Shown: positions 23,742 through 32,715, counted from the first letter of the stretch. The stretch: 64,000 bases of DNA from VRUE01 sp963780815 (GCA_963780815.1 CAWADG010000005.1:330927-394926); one strand, 5' to 3'. Numbers and translations: made by a program. Notes: generated from the letters alone by a model not told the origin.

Positions 23742-26687
23742 ATGAGTGCTTCCGCGAATAGCAAGTATCGTGCCGACGCGATGTCCGGAGGAGGGAAAAC
23801 AGAAGGGACGCCGCGGAGCATACGCCGACGGCTGGCCCCGATCGCCGCCGCCCTTGGGTTGCTCGGGCTTGCAGCGCTTCCAGGTTCCTCGGCGCTGGCG
23901 GCGACCAGCGACATCATCGCCCCGCAGAATCATCCGCACACCCCGGCTGACGGCTGGCAGGCCGGGACCTGCACGAGCGACCTGCCTGAATGCTCGGTCG
24001 CCACGCCGGGCCAGTTCTTCGAAGAAGCCGCCGCTCATCCACAGGCGGGGTTCACCCAGTTCACCGTCAAGTACACCGAAGGCCCACTGCCGGGGATGAA
24101 AACCCCGGTCGGCGTGCTCGGCAAAGTTCGGGTCGACCTGCCCGTCGGGCTCACCGTCAACCCGCAGGCGACGCCGCAGTGCGAAGAAAACGCCGACCCG
24201 TCGAAATGCGCCACCAGCGCGCCGCTGTCGCAGGTCGGCGTCAGCGCCGTCACCCTCTCGGTGGCCGGGGTCGTCACGCCGCCGGTCGAAGGGGTGACCA
24301 AAGTCCCCGTCTACAACCTCGTCCCCGAAGAAGGCCAGCCGGCGCTGTTCGGGCTCAGCCTCGCCGGCAACGCCGTCTACCTGAAAGCGGACGTCGCCTG
24401 GGACGGCGATTACCACGAGGGATTCACGATCGACGTCCCCGAACCGCCCCTCGGCGCCAGAGTCCTGACCAACCGGCTCACCTTCGACGGGCGGTCTGGG
24501 GACGGCACCTTCATCACGACTCCGAGCACCTGCCTCGACCCTGAACAGGCGGGGTTCGAAGGGATCTACTCGACCTGGCTGCTGGCGACCTCGAAGGAAG
24601 AACTGGCTTCGGGGGGATACTCGTTCCCACAGAGCGCCGCGCCGCAGTTCGAATCGCCGCTGCCGGAAGGGAAAAAGCCGATCGATTGCGAGGGCGTCCC
24701 CTACGAACCGTCGCTCGAAGTCGACCCCGGCCAGGCGGCGACCGACTCCCCGGCGGGGGCGGTGACCGACGTCCAGGTCCCCCACATCACAGGCGGTGGC
24801 GAACGCGAGAGCTCGCAGACCAGGCGCGCCGAGGTGACGCTGCCGGTCGGGATGGGCATCGACCCCTCGGCCGCCAACGGCCTCGTCGCCTGCACCGATG
24901 AACAGTTCGGCAAGGGCACCAGGAACCCGGTCGCATGCCCGCCGGATTCGAAGATCGGGACAGTCTCGATCGAGAGCCCGCCGCTTCCACCGGGCTCGCT
25001 GACGGGGGACGTGTACGTCGGCCAGCCGAAGAGCACCGACCCCGACTCCGGCGACCTCTACCGCCTCTTCGTCGTCGCCGGCTCGAGCCGTTACGGGATC
25101 TCGGCGCGCCTGATCGGCAACGTCAAGGCCGACCCCCAGACCGGACGGCTGACGGCGGTATTCGATGACGGGAAGTTCGGCCGGGCGCCGCTGCCGGGCC
25201 TGCCCGAGGTCCCGTTCACCTCATTCAAGCTCGATTTCAACGATGGGCAGCGGGCGCCTCTGACGAGTCCGCCGACCTGCGGGCCGCACGAGGCCACGAC
25301 CTCGTTGACGCCCTGGACCGGCAACCCGCCTGCGACCCCGTCCGACGACTTCACACTCAGCTCGGCCCCGGCCGGCGGAGCCTGCGCCGCATCGATGGCG
25401 GCGCGTCCGTTCGCGCCCGGCTTCAAAGCGACGACCGACAACCCGAAGGGCGGCTCCTACAGCCCGTTCCGCATCCACATGACACGGGCCGCCGGCGAGC
25501 AGGAGCTGAAAGGCGCGACGGTCGACCTGCCGCCGGGCCTCACCGCCAAGCTCGCCGGTCTCAAGTACTGCCCGGAGTCGGCCCTCGCTGCGGCGGCCAC
25601 AAACCCCGGCAAGACCGAGGCCGCCGTGTCCAGCTGCCCGAGCTCGAGCTTTGTCGGCACCGCCACTGTCCACACCGGCAGCGGCGAGCCGCTCCAAATC
25701 GGCGGCAAGGTCTTCCTTGCCGGCCCACACGCTGGGGCCCCCCTGTCCCTGGCGGTAGTCACCCCAGCCACGGCCGGGCCTTTCGATCTCGGCTCGGTCG
25801 TGCTGCGGGTGGCCCTGATCGTCGATCGCGAAACGGCCCAGGTCCACGCGGTCTCCGACCCGATCCCGCACATCTTCGGCGGCGCTCTGCTCGACATCAG
25901 CTCGGTCGACGTCAATCTCGACCGCAAGGATTTCTCGCTGGACGGGACCGACTGCGCGCCGATGGCGGTCGGCGCGACCCTCCGGGGAGGCGGCGCAAAC
26001 CCGGACGACGCGGCGACGTTCACCGCCTTCCCCGCGACGGTCCCCTACCACTGGAACGGGTGCGATGGGCTGCCCTTCAAACCGAAGCTCTCGCTGCAGA
26101 TGCTCGGCGCGACGAGGCGGGCGAAGAACCCGAAGTTGAAGGGCGTCCTCAACGCCCGCGAAGGAGACGCCAACATCGGCCGCGCCGTCGTCACCCTGCC
26201 GAAGGGCCTGATCCTCGACCAGGCCAACATCGCCAAAGTCTGCACCCGGACGCAGTTCGCGGCGAACGCTTGCCCGGACAACTCGCGCTACGGGTTTGCC
26301 CGCGCCTTCACCCCGCTGCTCGACAAGCCGCTCGAAGGGCCGGTGCGGCTGCGGTCCTCCGACAATCTTCTGCCCGACCTGGTCGCGTCCCTCCATGGCC
26401 AGATCGACATCGACCTCGCCGGCAAGATCGACACCTCCAACGGCAGGATCCGGAACTCGTTCGACACCGTCCCCGACGTCCCGGTCTCGAGGTTCGAACT
26501 CACCGTCAGCGGCGGCAAGAAGGGGATCCTGACCAACAGCCTCAACATCTGCCCGAAGAAGAAGGGCAAGAAGCCGAAGACTCTCCGAGCATCGGTGAAG
26601 CTGTTCGCGCAGAACGGGAAGAAGGCGAGCAACAAGCACCTCAAGGTCAAGACGCCCTGCGGCAAGACGAAGAAGAAGCGGAAGTAA
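23742..26687 (+). CDS. long secreted protein with four internal repeats and Lys-rich tail
   Basis: 981 residues. Signal peptide (LAPIAAALGLLGLAALPGSSALA), then no known domain. I see four related units at about residues 128, 362, 591 and 815, each reading V-x-LP-x-GL, then a variable stretch with Cys, then CP-x-(D/S)S-x-(I/V)G and (L/P)-x-G-x-V. They are spaced 224-234 residues, so the protein is a four-fold duplicated structure. The end is Lys-rich (KKKGKKPKTLRASVKLF … GKTKKKRK). Start ATG 23742 or 23781. Likely a cell-surface protein; function unknown. Confidence 0.7.
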   Translation: MSASANSKYRADAMSGGGKTEGTPRSIRRRLAPIAAALGLLGLAALPGSSALAATSDIIAPQNHPHTPADGWQAGTCTSDLPECSVATPGQFFEEAAAHPQAGFTQFTVKYTEGPLPGMKTPVGVLGKVRVDLPVGLTVNPQATPQCEENADPSKCATSAPLSQVGVSAVTLSVAGVVTPPVEGVTKVPVYNLVPEEGQPALFGLSLAGNAVYLKADVAWDGDYHEGFTIDVPEPPLGARVLTNRLTFDGRSGDGTFITTPSTCLDPEQAGFEGIYSTWLLATSKEELASGGYSFPQSAAPQFESPLPEGKKPIDCEGVPYEPSLEVDPGQAATDSPAGAVTDVQVPHITGGGERESSQTRRAEVTLPVGMGIDPSAANGLVACTDEQFGKGTRNPVACPPDSKIGTVSIESPPLPPGSLTGDVYVGQPKSTDPDSGDLYRLFVVAGSSRYGISARLIGNVKADPQTGRLTAVFDDGKFGRAPLPGLPEVPFTSFKLDFNDGQRAPLTSPPTCGPHEATTSLTPWTGNPPATPSDDFTLSSAPAGGACAASMAARPFAPGFKATTDNPKGGSYSPFRIHMTRAAGEQELKGATVDLPPGLTAKLAGLKYCPESALAAAATNPGKTEAAVSSCPSSSFVGTATVHTGSGEPLQIGGKVFLAGPHAGAPLSLAVVTPATAGPFDLGSVVLRVALIVDRETAQVHAVSDPIPHIFGGALLDISSVDVNLDRKDFSLDGTDCAPMAVGATLRGGGANPDDAATFTAFPATVPYHWNGCDGLPFKPKLSLQMLGATRRAKNPKLKGVLNAREGDANIGRAVVTLPKGLILDQANIAKVCTRTQFAANACPDNSRYGFARAFTPLLDKPLEGPVRLRSSDNLLPDLVASLHGQIDIDLAGKIDTSNGRIRNSFDTVPDVPVSRFELTVSGGKKGILTNSLNICPKKKGKKPKTLRASVKLFAQNGKKASNKHLKVKTPCGKTKKKRK

Positions 26688-26697
26688 GTTCCCGGCC

Positions 26698-27414
26698 CTA
26701 GGTCGGCTGGGACGCCGGGCGGATCAGGATCTCGTTGACGTCGACCTGCGGCGGCTGTCCGAGCGCGTAGAGCACCGCGTTGGCGATGTCGTCGTCGCGG
26801 AGCGCCCACTCGCCCGGGCTGTTGTCGAAGAACGGGGTGTCTGTCATCCCCGGCTCGATCAGCGTCACCCGGATCGCGTGGTTCTCGTGCATCTGGCGGA
26901 GCTCGGCCCGCAGCGCCTCGCCGATCGCCGTCGTCGCCCACTTGGTCGCCGAGTAGAGCGAGCCGGGAAGCGCCCGCCGCCCCGCGACCGAGCTCGTGAT
27001 CACGTAGTGGCCGTCGCCGCGCTCGAGGAGGTGGGGGAGGGTGGCGCGGATCGTCAGCGCGACCCCATAGACGTTGGTCAGGACCATCGAGCGCCAGTGC
27101 TCGACCGACTCCTCGAGGAATCCGCGCTTGGCGCCGAAGCCGGCGTTGGCGAAGACGGCGTCGATCCGGCCGAAGGCCTCGGTCCCCGCGCCCGCCATCG
27201 CCTCGACCTGGTCCCACTCGGTCACGTCGCAGCGGACGGCGACGGCGCGCTCGGGCCCGCCGACGTCGGAGACGATCTCCTGCAGCGGATCCTCGCGCCG
27301 CGCCGCCAGCACCAGACGATGGGTGTCGGCGGCGGCGCGGGCGGTCGCGGCGCCGATCCCGCTGCTCGCCCCGGTGATCAGCAGGACGGGGTCGTTGGAG
27401 GTCCCGTCTGGCAT
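26698..27414 (-). CDS. short-chain dehydrogenase/reductase
   Basis: 238 residues of classical SDR: cofactor site TGASSGIGAAT, NAG motif (ANAGFG), catalytic Ser in ITSSVAG and the Tyr-x-x-x-Lys pair in LYSATKWA, and IEPGMTDTP after it. The residue after the second strand is Arg (AARRED), which favours NADPH. The start ATG 27414 follows from the conserved first strand VLLITGA. Substrate unknown. Divergent from ccmE; the shared 45-bp region holds both promoters. Confidence 0.9.
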   Translation of the reverse strand: MPDGTSNDPVLLITGASSGIGAATARAAADTHRLVLAARREDPLQEIVSDVGGPERAVAVRCDVTEWDQVEAMAGAGTEAFGRIDAVFANAGFGAKRGFLEESVEHWRSMVLTNVYGVALTIRATLPHLLERGDGHYVITSSVAGRRALPGSLYSATKWATTAIGEALRAELRQMHENHAIRVTLIEPGMTDTPFFDNSPGEWALRDDDIANAVLYALGQPPQVDVNEILIRPASQPT

Positions 27415-27445
27415 TCGCCGGCATTCTCGCAGAGGCGCGCCTTGC

Positions 27446-27451
27446 GATAAT
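27446..27451 (+). promoter_or_regulatory. -10 element GATAAT of ccmE-ccmF
   Basis: GATAAT with a TG two bases before it (extended -10) ends 8 bp before GTG 27460, predicting a leaderless mRNA. Confidence 0.4.
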
Positions 27452-27459
27452 CCGCTGCC

Positions 27460-27870
27460 GTGGATCCCAGCCGCAAGCGCAAGATCCGGCTCGTGGTGGC
27501 ACTCGGCACCGCGGTGCTGCTCGCCGTCGCCCTGATCTACACCTCGTTCAGCGCCTCGACCGAGGCGAAGGAGCCCTCGCAGCTCCTGAATGCGCCGCCC
27601 GGCAAGAGCTACGACCTGACCGGGAAAGTCGTCACAGGGTCGGTCAGGCACGACGGGTCCGAGCTCCGCTTCCGCGTCGCCGACCGCGACAACGAAAGCG
27701 AGAGCATCCCCGTCACCTACACGGGCACCGTCCCGGACCCGTTCCGCGGCGGGCGCGAGATCGTCCTCACCGGCTCGGTCGAGAGGAACGGGATCTTCGT
27801 CGGCGAACCCGACACCCTCGTCACCAAGTGCCCGTCGAAGTACACCGCCGAAGAATCGAATGACAGCTAG
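27460..27870 (+). CDS. ccmE: cytochrome c maturation protein CcmE, Cys-type
   Basis: Heme chaperone of system I, 136 residues: one N-terminal membrane anchor (IRLVVALGTAVLLAVALIYTSF) and an OB-fold outside (YDLTGKVVTGSVRHDGSELRFRVAD … IPVTYTGTVPDPFRGGREIVLTGSVERNG). At the heme-attachment site the usual H-x-x-x-Y is replaced by Cys: TKCPSKY, i.e. C-x-x-x-Y. This is the variant known from archaea and some bacteria, where Cys binds heme instead of His. GTG start. Its last codons overlap ccmF by 11 bp. Confidence 0.9.
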   Translation: MDPSRKRKIRLVVALGTAVLLAVALIYTSFSASTEAKEPSQLLNAPPGKSYDLTGKVVTGSVRHDGSELRFRVADRDNESESIPVTYTGTVPDPFRGGREIVLTGSVERNGIFVGEPDTLVTKCPSKYTAEESNDS

Positions 27871-30250
27871 CCTCGGCGGGGCCGCCCTCGCCCTCGCCTT
27901 CATCACTGCGATCGCGGCTGCGATCGTGGCGCTGGTCGGCCGTGGCGGCGAGCAGCGCTGGGTCGACCTCTCGCGCCGCGCCGTCTACGGGCTCTGCGCG
28001 CTCCTCACCCTCTGTGTGGTCCTGATCGAGCTCGCCTTCCTCCGCGACGACTTCTCGCTCAAAGTCGTCCAGCAGCACTCCTCGATCGACACCCCGACCT
28101 TCTACAAGCTGGCGGCGATGTGGTCGAGCCAGGAAGGATCGCTGCTGCTCTGGGCCTGGGTCCTCTCGATCGCCGCCTCGGCGGCGCTGTTCGCGACCCG
28201 CGGCAAGTTGCGTGAGATCGTCCCCTACGCGACCGCCGTGATGGCGGGTGTGGCCGCCTTCTTCACCGGACTGATGCTGTTCGCCGGTGGCGTCAACCCG
28301 TTCTCGACCGTCAGCCCCGTCCCGGTCGACGGGGTCGGCCTCAACCCGCTGCTCCAGCACCCGAGCATGATGATCCACCCGCCGATGCTCTATTCGGGCT
28401 ATGTCGCGTTCACGATCCCGTTCGCGTTCGCGATCGGCGCCCTCGTCACCCGCCGGCTCGATGCCGCCTGGATCCGCGCCACGCGCCGCTTCGCGCTGAT
28501 CGCCTGGGCCTTCCTCGGCCTCGGCCTACTGCTCGGCGCCCGCTGGTCCTACACCGAGCTCGGGTGGGGCGGGTACTGGGCCTGGGACCCGGTCGAGAAC
28601 GCGGCGCTGATGCCGTGGCTGGCCGGGACCGCGTTCCTGCACTCGATCATGGTCCAGGAGCGGCGGGGGATGCTGAAAGTCTGGAACGCGAGCCTGATCG
28701 TCGCCACCTTCTCGCTGGCGCTGCTCGGGACGTTCCTGGTCCGCTCCGGCGTCCTGCAGTCCATCCACGCCTTCGGCGACAGCACCGTCGGCCCCTACAT
28801 CCTCGGCCTGATCGCCGTCGTCGCGATCGGCTCTGCGGCGCTGATCGTCTCCCGGCTCGACGATCTCCGCTCAGAGCGCCGGATCGACTCGCTGATCTCT
28901 CGCGAGGCCGTCTTCCTGATCAACAACCTGCTGCTCATCGCGCTCTGCGTCGCGATCTTCTGGGGGACCTTCTTCCCACTGATCTCCGAGCTCTTCACCG
29001 GCGAGAAGTCCTCGCTCGCGGCGCCCTGGTTCGATCGCTACACGACCCCGCTCGCGGTGGTCCTGGTGCTGTTCACCGGGATCGGCCCGCTGCTCGCCTG
29101 GCGCCGCGTCAGCTGGGCCTCGGCAAGACGGGTCTTCCTCTGGCCGGTCCTGGCGGGCGCCCTGACCGGTCTGGTCCTGCTCCTCGCCACCGACGCGGGG
29201 GAGCGGCCCTGGGCGCTGGCGCTCTTCGCCTTCGCGGCCTTTGCCATCACTGGGTTGGCGCAGGAGTTCTGGCGCGGAGCGGTGGGCCGCCGGACGCTGG
29301 CCGGTGGCACGATGCCCGCCGCACTCGTCGGCGTCGTATCGCGCAACCGGCGCCGCTACGGCGGCTACATCGTCCACGCCGGCGTGGTCGTGCTGCTGAT
29401 CGGGATCGCCGCCTCCTCCAGCTTCCAGACCAAACGCGACGTGACCTTGCGGCCTGGCGAAAGCACCGTGATCGACGGGCGGAAGGTGACCTACGTGCGG
29501 CCGACGGTCAGCGTCACCAAGGAGGCGCTCGGGTTCGGCGCCGTGCTGCGGGTCGAGAAGGACGGCGGGGCCTTCACCGTCGAACCTAGCCGGCGTTACT
29601 TCCGGCCGACCGGGGTGCAGGGGGGGACGATCAAGAGCTTCTTCGACGGCGAGGCGACCAGCGAGGTCGGCCTGCGTGCCGGGGCCCTCAGCGACTTCTG
29701 GGCGGCGCCACAGCCGAACATCACCGCGATCCAGCACCGGGCCGCGGAGTCCGATCGCGGCTTCCGCGAATGCGTTCGCGGGGCGCCGGGATCCCCGCCC
29801 CAGTGCCGGGCCGTCTCGCGGCTGATGCGGGCCGCCGTGGCGCGGCCGCAGTTGGCGCCGGTGGCCGCGGCCCAGATCGAGGCGCTGCAGGAAGCGATCG
29901 CCAAGCGCCTCGCCCGCAGCTACATCGACGATTCGGCACCGGTGACCTTCCGGGTGATCATCGACCCGCTCGTCACCTGGATGTGGATCGGCGGCCTGAT
30001 CGCCCTGGCGGGGGCGCTGATCGCGATCTGGCCGGCGCGCGGAGCGCGGCGGCGGCCGGCGGTCGCGACCGACCTCGAGGCCCTCAAGGAGGCCAAGTAC
30101 CGCGAGATCCGCGACGCCGAGCTCGACCACGCCGCGGGCAAGCTCTCCGACGAGGACTTCGCCCTACTCGACGCCGAGCTGCGCAGCGAAGCGGTCGAGA
30201 TCCTCGAGAACGGCAATGGCAGCCGGCCCGAGAAGCTCACGCCCAGCTAG
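27860..30250 (+). CDS. ccmF: cytochrome c heme lyase subunit CcmF
   Basis: A 796-residue membrane protein with about 14 hydrophobic segments that attaches heme to apocytochrome c. The tryptophan-rich heme-handling motif is WGGYWAWDPVENAALMPWL, and conserved His lie in QHPSMMIHPPMLY and in the AFLHSIM helix. An external domain at about residues 510-680 (RDVTLRPGESTVIDGRKVTYVRP …) precedes the last membrane helix, and a cytoplasmic coiled tail ends the protein. Cotranscribed with ccmE. ccmA, B, C and D are not in the window. Confidence 0.93.
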   Translation: MTASLGGAALALAFITAIAAAIVALVGRGGEQRWVDLSRRAVYGLCALLTLCVVLIELAFLRDDFSLKVVQQHSSIDTPTFYKLAAMWSSQEGSLLLWAWVLSIAASAALFATRGKLREIVPYATAVMAGVAAFFTGLMLFAGGVNPFSTVSPVPVDGVGLNPLLQHPSMMIHPPMLYSGYVAFTIPFAFAIGALVTRRLDAAWIRATRRFALIAWAFLGLGLLLGARWSYTELGWGGYWAWDPVENAALMPWLAGTAFLHSIMVQERRGMLKVWNASLIVATFSLALLGTFLVRSGVLQSIHAFGDSTVGPYILGLIAVVAIGSAALIVSRLDDLRSERRIDSLISREAVFLINNLLLIALCVAIFWGTFFPLISELFTGEKSSLAAPWFDRYTTPLAVVLVLFTGIGPLLAWRRVSWASARRVFLWPVLAGALTGLVLLLATDAGERPWALALFAFAAFAITGLAQEFWRGAVGRRTLAGGTMPAALVGVVSRNRRRYGGYIVHAGVVVLLIGIAASSSFQTKRDVTLRPGESTVIDGRKVTYVRPTVSVTKEALGFGAVLRVEKDGGAFTVEPSRRYFRPTGVQGGTIKSFFDGEATSEVGLRAGALSDFWAAPQPNITAIQHRAAESDRGFRECVRGAPGSPPQCRAVSRLMRAAVARPQLAPVAAAQIEALQEAIAKRLARSYIDDSAPVTFRVIIDPLVTWMWIGGLIALAGALIAIWPARGARRRPAVATDLEALKEAKYREIRDAELDHAAGKLSDEDFALLDAELRSEAVEILENGNGSRPEKLTPS

Positions 30251-30262
30251 ACTTCCGTCCCC

Positions 30263-30487
30263 ATGTTTGCCGTCTTCGGAGTCCTCCAGGTGATCATCGC
30301 CGTCGTCCTGATCTTCCTGATCCTGCTGCACTCGGGCAAAGACGCGGGCCTCTCCGGCGCCTTCGGCATCGGCGGCGGCGGCAGCTCCTTCGGCGGCGGC
30401 TCGATGGTCGAGCGCAACCTCGACCGGGCCACGGTCTTCTTCGCGGTTCTTTTCGCTGTCAACACTTTCGTCCTGCTGAAGATCTAG
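30263..30487 (+). CDS. secG: preprotein translocase subunit SecG
   Basis: 74 residues with two membrane helices (VLQVIIAVVLIFLILLHSG and ATVFFAVLFAVNTFVLLKI) joined by the Gly-rich loop GLSGAFGIGGGGSSFGGG, the standard SecG layout. TAGACT lies 9 bp before ATG 30263, so it has its own promoter although it is only 12 bp after ccmF. In related genomes secG usually follows tpiA. Confidence 0.9.
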   Translation: MFAVFGVLQVIIAVVLIFLILLHSGKDAGLSGAFGIGGGGSSFGGGSMVERNLDRATVFFAVLFAVNTFVLLKI

Positions 30488-30493
30488 CCCCAG

Positions 30494-30544
30494 CCCGGGA
30501 TGTCGCAGTTCCCTCCCCTCCTGGAGGAATGTGCGACATCCGGG
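30494..30544. repeat. 51-bp inverted repeat (cruciform or terminator) after secG
   Basis: Left arm CCCGGGATGTCGCA (30494-30507) pairs with TGCGACATCCGGG (30532-30544) with one bulged G. The loop can fold further through TCC/GGA around 30520. There is no T-run after it, so it is not a textbook terminator. It is the only strong structure between secG and the alkB promoter. Confidence 0.5.
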
Positions 30545-30605
30545 ATGGAGGCTGCCTGGCAGCGCTGATGGTGGATAGGGGCAGTGGACAACTGGCGAGG
30601 CGATG

Positions 30606-30639
30606 TTGCGCTGGTTTACAAATCTCGGTACGGTGTAAA
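30606..30639 (+). promoter_or_regulatory. alkB promoter with overlapping inverted repeat
   Basis: TTGCGC (30606-30611), 17-bp spacer, TACGGT (30629-30634). An inverted repeat TTTACA (30615-30620) / TGTAAA (30634-30639) overlaps spacer and -10, a good place for the TetR repressor encoded downstream. Unlike many genes here, alkB has a leader of about 40 nt with a strong AAGGAGGA site. Confidence 0.5.
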
Positions 30640-30680
30640 TAACAGGGACGTCTAATGGCAATTTGACAAGGAGGAACTCG

Positions 30681-31886
30681 ATGGAGGCAGGCGTCCACGA
30701 ACACGAGCATCACCATCACCACCACGGCGACATCGAGCTGAGCCCCGCCACGTGGCGCGACGGCAAGCGCTACGCGTGGCTGCTGGGCCTGATCATCCCC
30801 CTCGCCCCGTTCATCGCCTGGGGCTATGTCGAGCTCACCGGTTGGGGTGCCTTCTGGTTCTTCGGCCCGCTTCTAGTCTTCATCGTCTTCCCGCTTCTCG
30901 ACATCGTCGTCGGGATGGACGCGTCGAACCCGCCCGACAGCATCATCAAGTGGCTCGAACAGGATCGCTACTACCGCTGGTGCACCTACGTCTTCATCCC
31001 GATCCAGTACGCCGGCCTCGTCTTCGCCTGCCACCTGTGGTCCAGCGGCGGCCTCTCGATCCCGGAGAGCCTGGGCCTGGCGCTGACGATGGGGGTCGTC
31101 GGCGGGATCGCGATCAACACCGCTCACGAGCTCGGCCACAAGCGCGCCAGCCTCGAGCGCTGGCTGAGCCGCGTGGCGCTGGCGCAGACCGGCTACGGCC
31201 ACTTCTTCATCGAGCACAACCGCGGCCATCACGTTCGCGTCGCGACGCCCGAGGACCCGGCCAGCTCGCGGCTGGGGGAGAGCTTCTGGGCGTTCCTGCC
31301 TCGCACCGTCGTCGGCAGCCTCCGCTCGGCCTGGGGGATCGAGTGCGCCCGCCTCGACCGGATGGGCAAGTCGCACTGGACGCTTCGCAACGACATCCTC
31401 GGTGCCTGGGCGATGACCGTCGGCCTGTTCGCGGGGCTGGCGATCGTCTTCGGTCCCGTCGTCCTGCCCTACCTCCTGATCCAGGCGGTGCTCGGCTTCT
31501 CGCTGCTCGAGGTCGTCAACTATCTCGAGCACTACGGCCTGCTGCGCCAGCGCAGGGAGGACGGTCGCTTCGAGCGCTGCCGCGCGGAGCACAGCTGGAA
31601 CAGCAACAACGTCGCCTCCAACGTCCTCCTCTACCACCTCCAGCGCCACAGCGATCACCACGCCAACCCGACCAGGCGCTACCAGGCCCTCCGCCACGTC
31701 GACGAAGCCCCGCAGCTACCGACCGGGTACGCCGGGATGATCGTTCTCGCCTGGATCCCGCCGCTCTGGCGCCGGGTGATGGACCCGATCCTGGTCGAGC
31801 ACTACGGGGGCGATGTCAGCCGCGCCAACATCCAGCCGCGGGCCCGCCGGCGCGTCATCGCTCGCTACGGGGCGGCGCAAGCATGA
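30681..31886 (+). CDS. alkB: alkane 1-monooxygenase (AlkB)
   Basis: Membrane di-iron hydroxylase that converts n-alkanes to 1-alkanols using electrons from rubredoxin. 401 residues with six hydrophobic helices and all His motifs: HELGHK, EHNRGHHVRV, NYLEHYGLLRQ and LQRHSDHHANPTR. The N-terminus carries a natural His-rich stretch (EHEHHHHHHGD) that is not a family feature. ATG 30681 is fixed by AAGGAGGA 8 bp upstream. It is followed by rubredoxin (13 bp) and TetR (4 bp), a complete regulated unit except for rubredoxin reductase. Confidence 0.95.
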   Translation: MEAGVHEHEHHHHHHGDIELSPATWRDGKRYAWLLGLIIPLAPFIAWGYVELTGWGAFWFFGPLLVFIVFPLLDIVVGMDASNPPDSIIKWLEQDRYYRWCTYVFIPIQYAGLVFACHLWSSGGLSIPESLGLALTMGVVGGIAINTAHELGHKRASLERWLSRVALAQTGYGHFFIEHNRGHHVRVATPEDPASSRLGESFWAFLPRTVVGSLRSAWGIECARLDRMGKSHWTLRNDILGAWAMTVGLFAGLAIVFGPVVLPYLLIQAVLGFSLLEVVNYLEHYGLLRQRREDGRFERCRAEHSWNSNNVASNVLLYHLQRHSDHHANPTRRYQALRHVDEAPQLPTGYAGMIVLAWIPPLWRRVMDPILVEHYGGDVSRANIQPRARRRVIARYGAAQA

Positions 31887-31899
31887 GGCGCGAACTCTG

Positions 31900-32070
31900 A
31901 TGTCCGCCTGGCGCTGCCCGAGCTGCGGCTACGTCTACGACGAGGAGGCGGGCCACCCCCGCGAGGGGTTTCCGCCCGGCACTCCGTGGTCCGATGTTCC
32001 CGACGACTGGGCCTGCCCGGACTGCGGCGTCCGCGACAAGGTCGACTTCGAGCTCGTCGAGAGCGACTGA
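31900..32070 (+). CDS. rubredoxin
   Basis: A 56-residue one-iron electron carrier with the two C-x-x-C knuckles CPSCGYVYD and CPDCGVRDKVDFE that hold Fe(Cys)4, and the usual PPGTPWSDVPDDWACP core. ATG 31900 is chosen: upstream codons in this frame belong to the end of alkB. It donates electrons to AlkB. The PSCG knuckle does not by itself separate AlkG1 from AlkG2 types; co-location with alkB supports the donor role. Confidence 0.93.
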   Translation: MSAWRCPSCGYVYDEEAGHPREGFPPGTPWSDVPDDWACPDCGVRDKVDFELVESD

Positions 32071-32074
32071 CACG

Positions 32075-32698
32075 ATGGCGGCGATGTCGACCGCACCGGA
32101 GCGCGCGCCCTACGCCGTCGCGGCGCGCCGGCTGCTGCGCGAGACCCTCTTCGGGGCCGCCCGCGACGAGCTGCAGCAACGCGCCTGGTCGGAGGTCACG
32201 ATGGCCGAAGTCGCCGCCGCTGCCGGCGTCAGCCGCCAGACCCTCTACAAGGAGTTCGGAAGCCGGGACGAGTTCGCACAGGCGTTCGTGATCCACGAGG
32301 GCGAACGCTTCCTCGACGTCGTCGAGGCGGCGGTCCGCGAGCACCTCGACGACCCCCACGCGGCGGTCGGCGCCGCGCTCGACACCTTCCTCCGCAACGC
32401 CGGCGACGACCCGCTGGTGCGGATGATGCTGAGCGACGACGGGACGGGGGGGATGCTGCCGTTCGTCACCACCCAGGGGATGCCCGTCGTGCAGTGGGCG
32501 ACGGCCCGACTATCGGGCGTGATCCAGGAGGGATGGCCGCAGGCCCCAGTCGAGAAGACCCAACTGCTGGCCGAATCCCTGGTCCGGCTCGCGATCAGCT
32601 ACATCACCGTCCCCACCGCCTCGACCGAGGCGACGGCGGCAGCCGCCCGCGAGCTGCTCGGACCGTTCATCGACGAGGCGCTCGGCGCGCGGGCCTGA
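32075..32698 (+). CDS. TetR-family regulator of the alkB unit
   Basis: 207 residues; the helix-turn-helix is WSEVTMAEVAAAAGVSRQTLYKEFGSRDEFAQAF (about residues 37-70), followed by a helical ligand domain. ATG 32075 follows the rubredoxin stop by 4 bp. TetR proteins placed this way next to alkB-rubredoxin (AlkX-like) repress the operon and respond to fatty acids or acyl-CoA; that role is inference by position. Confidence 0.88.
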   Translation: MAAMSTAPERAPYAVAARRLLRETLFGAARDELQQRAWSEVTMAEVAAAAGVSRQTLYKEFGSRDEFAQAFVIHEGERFLDVVEAAVREHLDDPHAAVGAALDTFLRNAGDDPLVRMMLSDDGTGGMLPFVTTQGMPVVQWATARLSGVIQEGWPQAPVEKTQLLAESLVRLAISYITVPTASTEATAAAARELLGPFIDEALGARA

Positions 32699-32715
32699 GC
32701 CCCGCCCCGCCCCGC

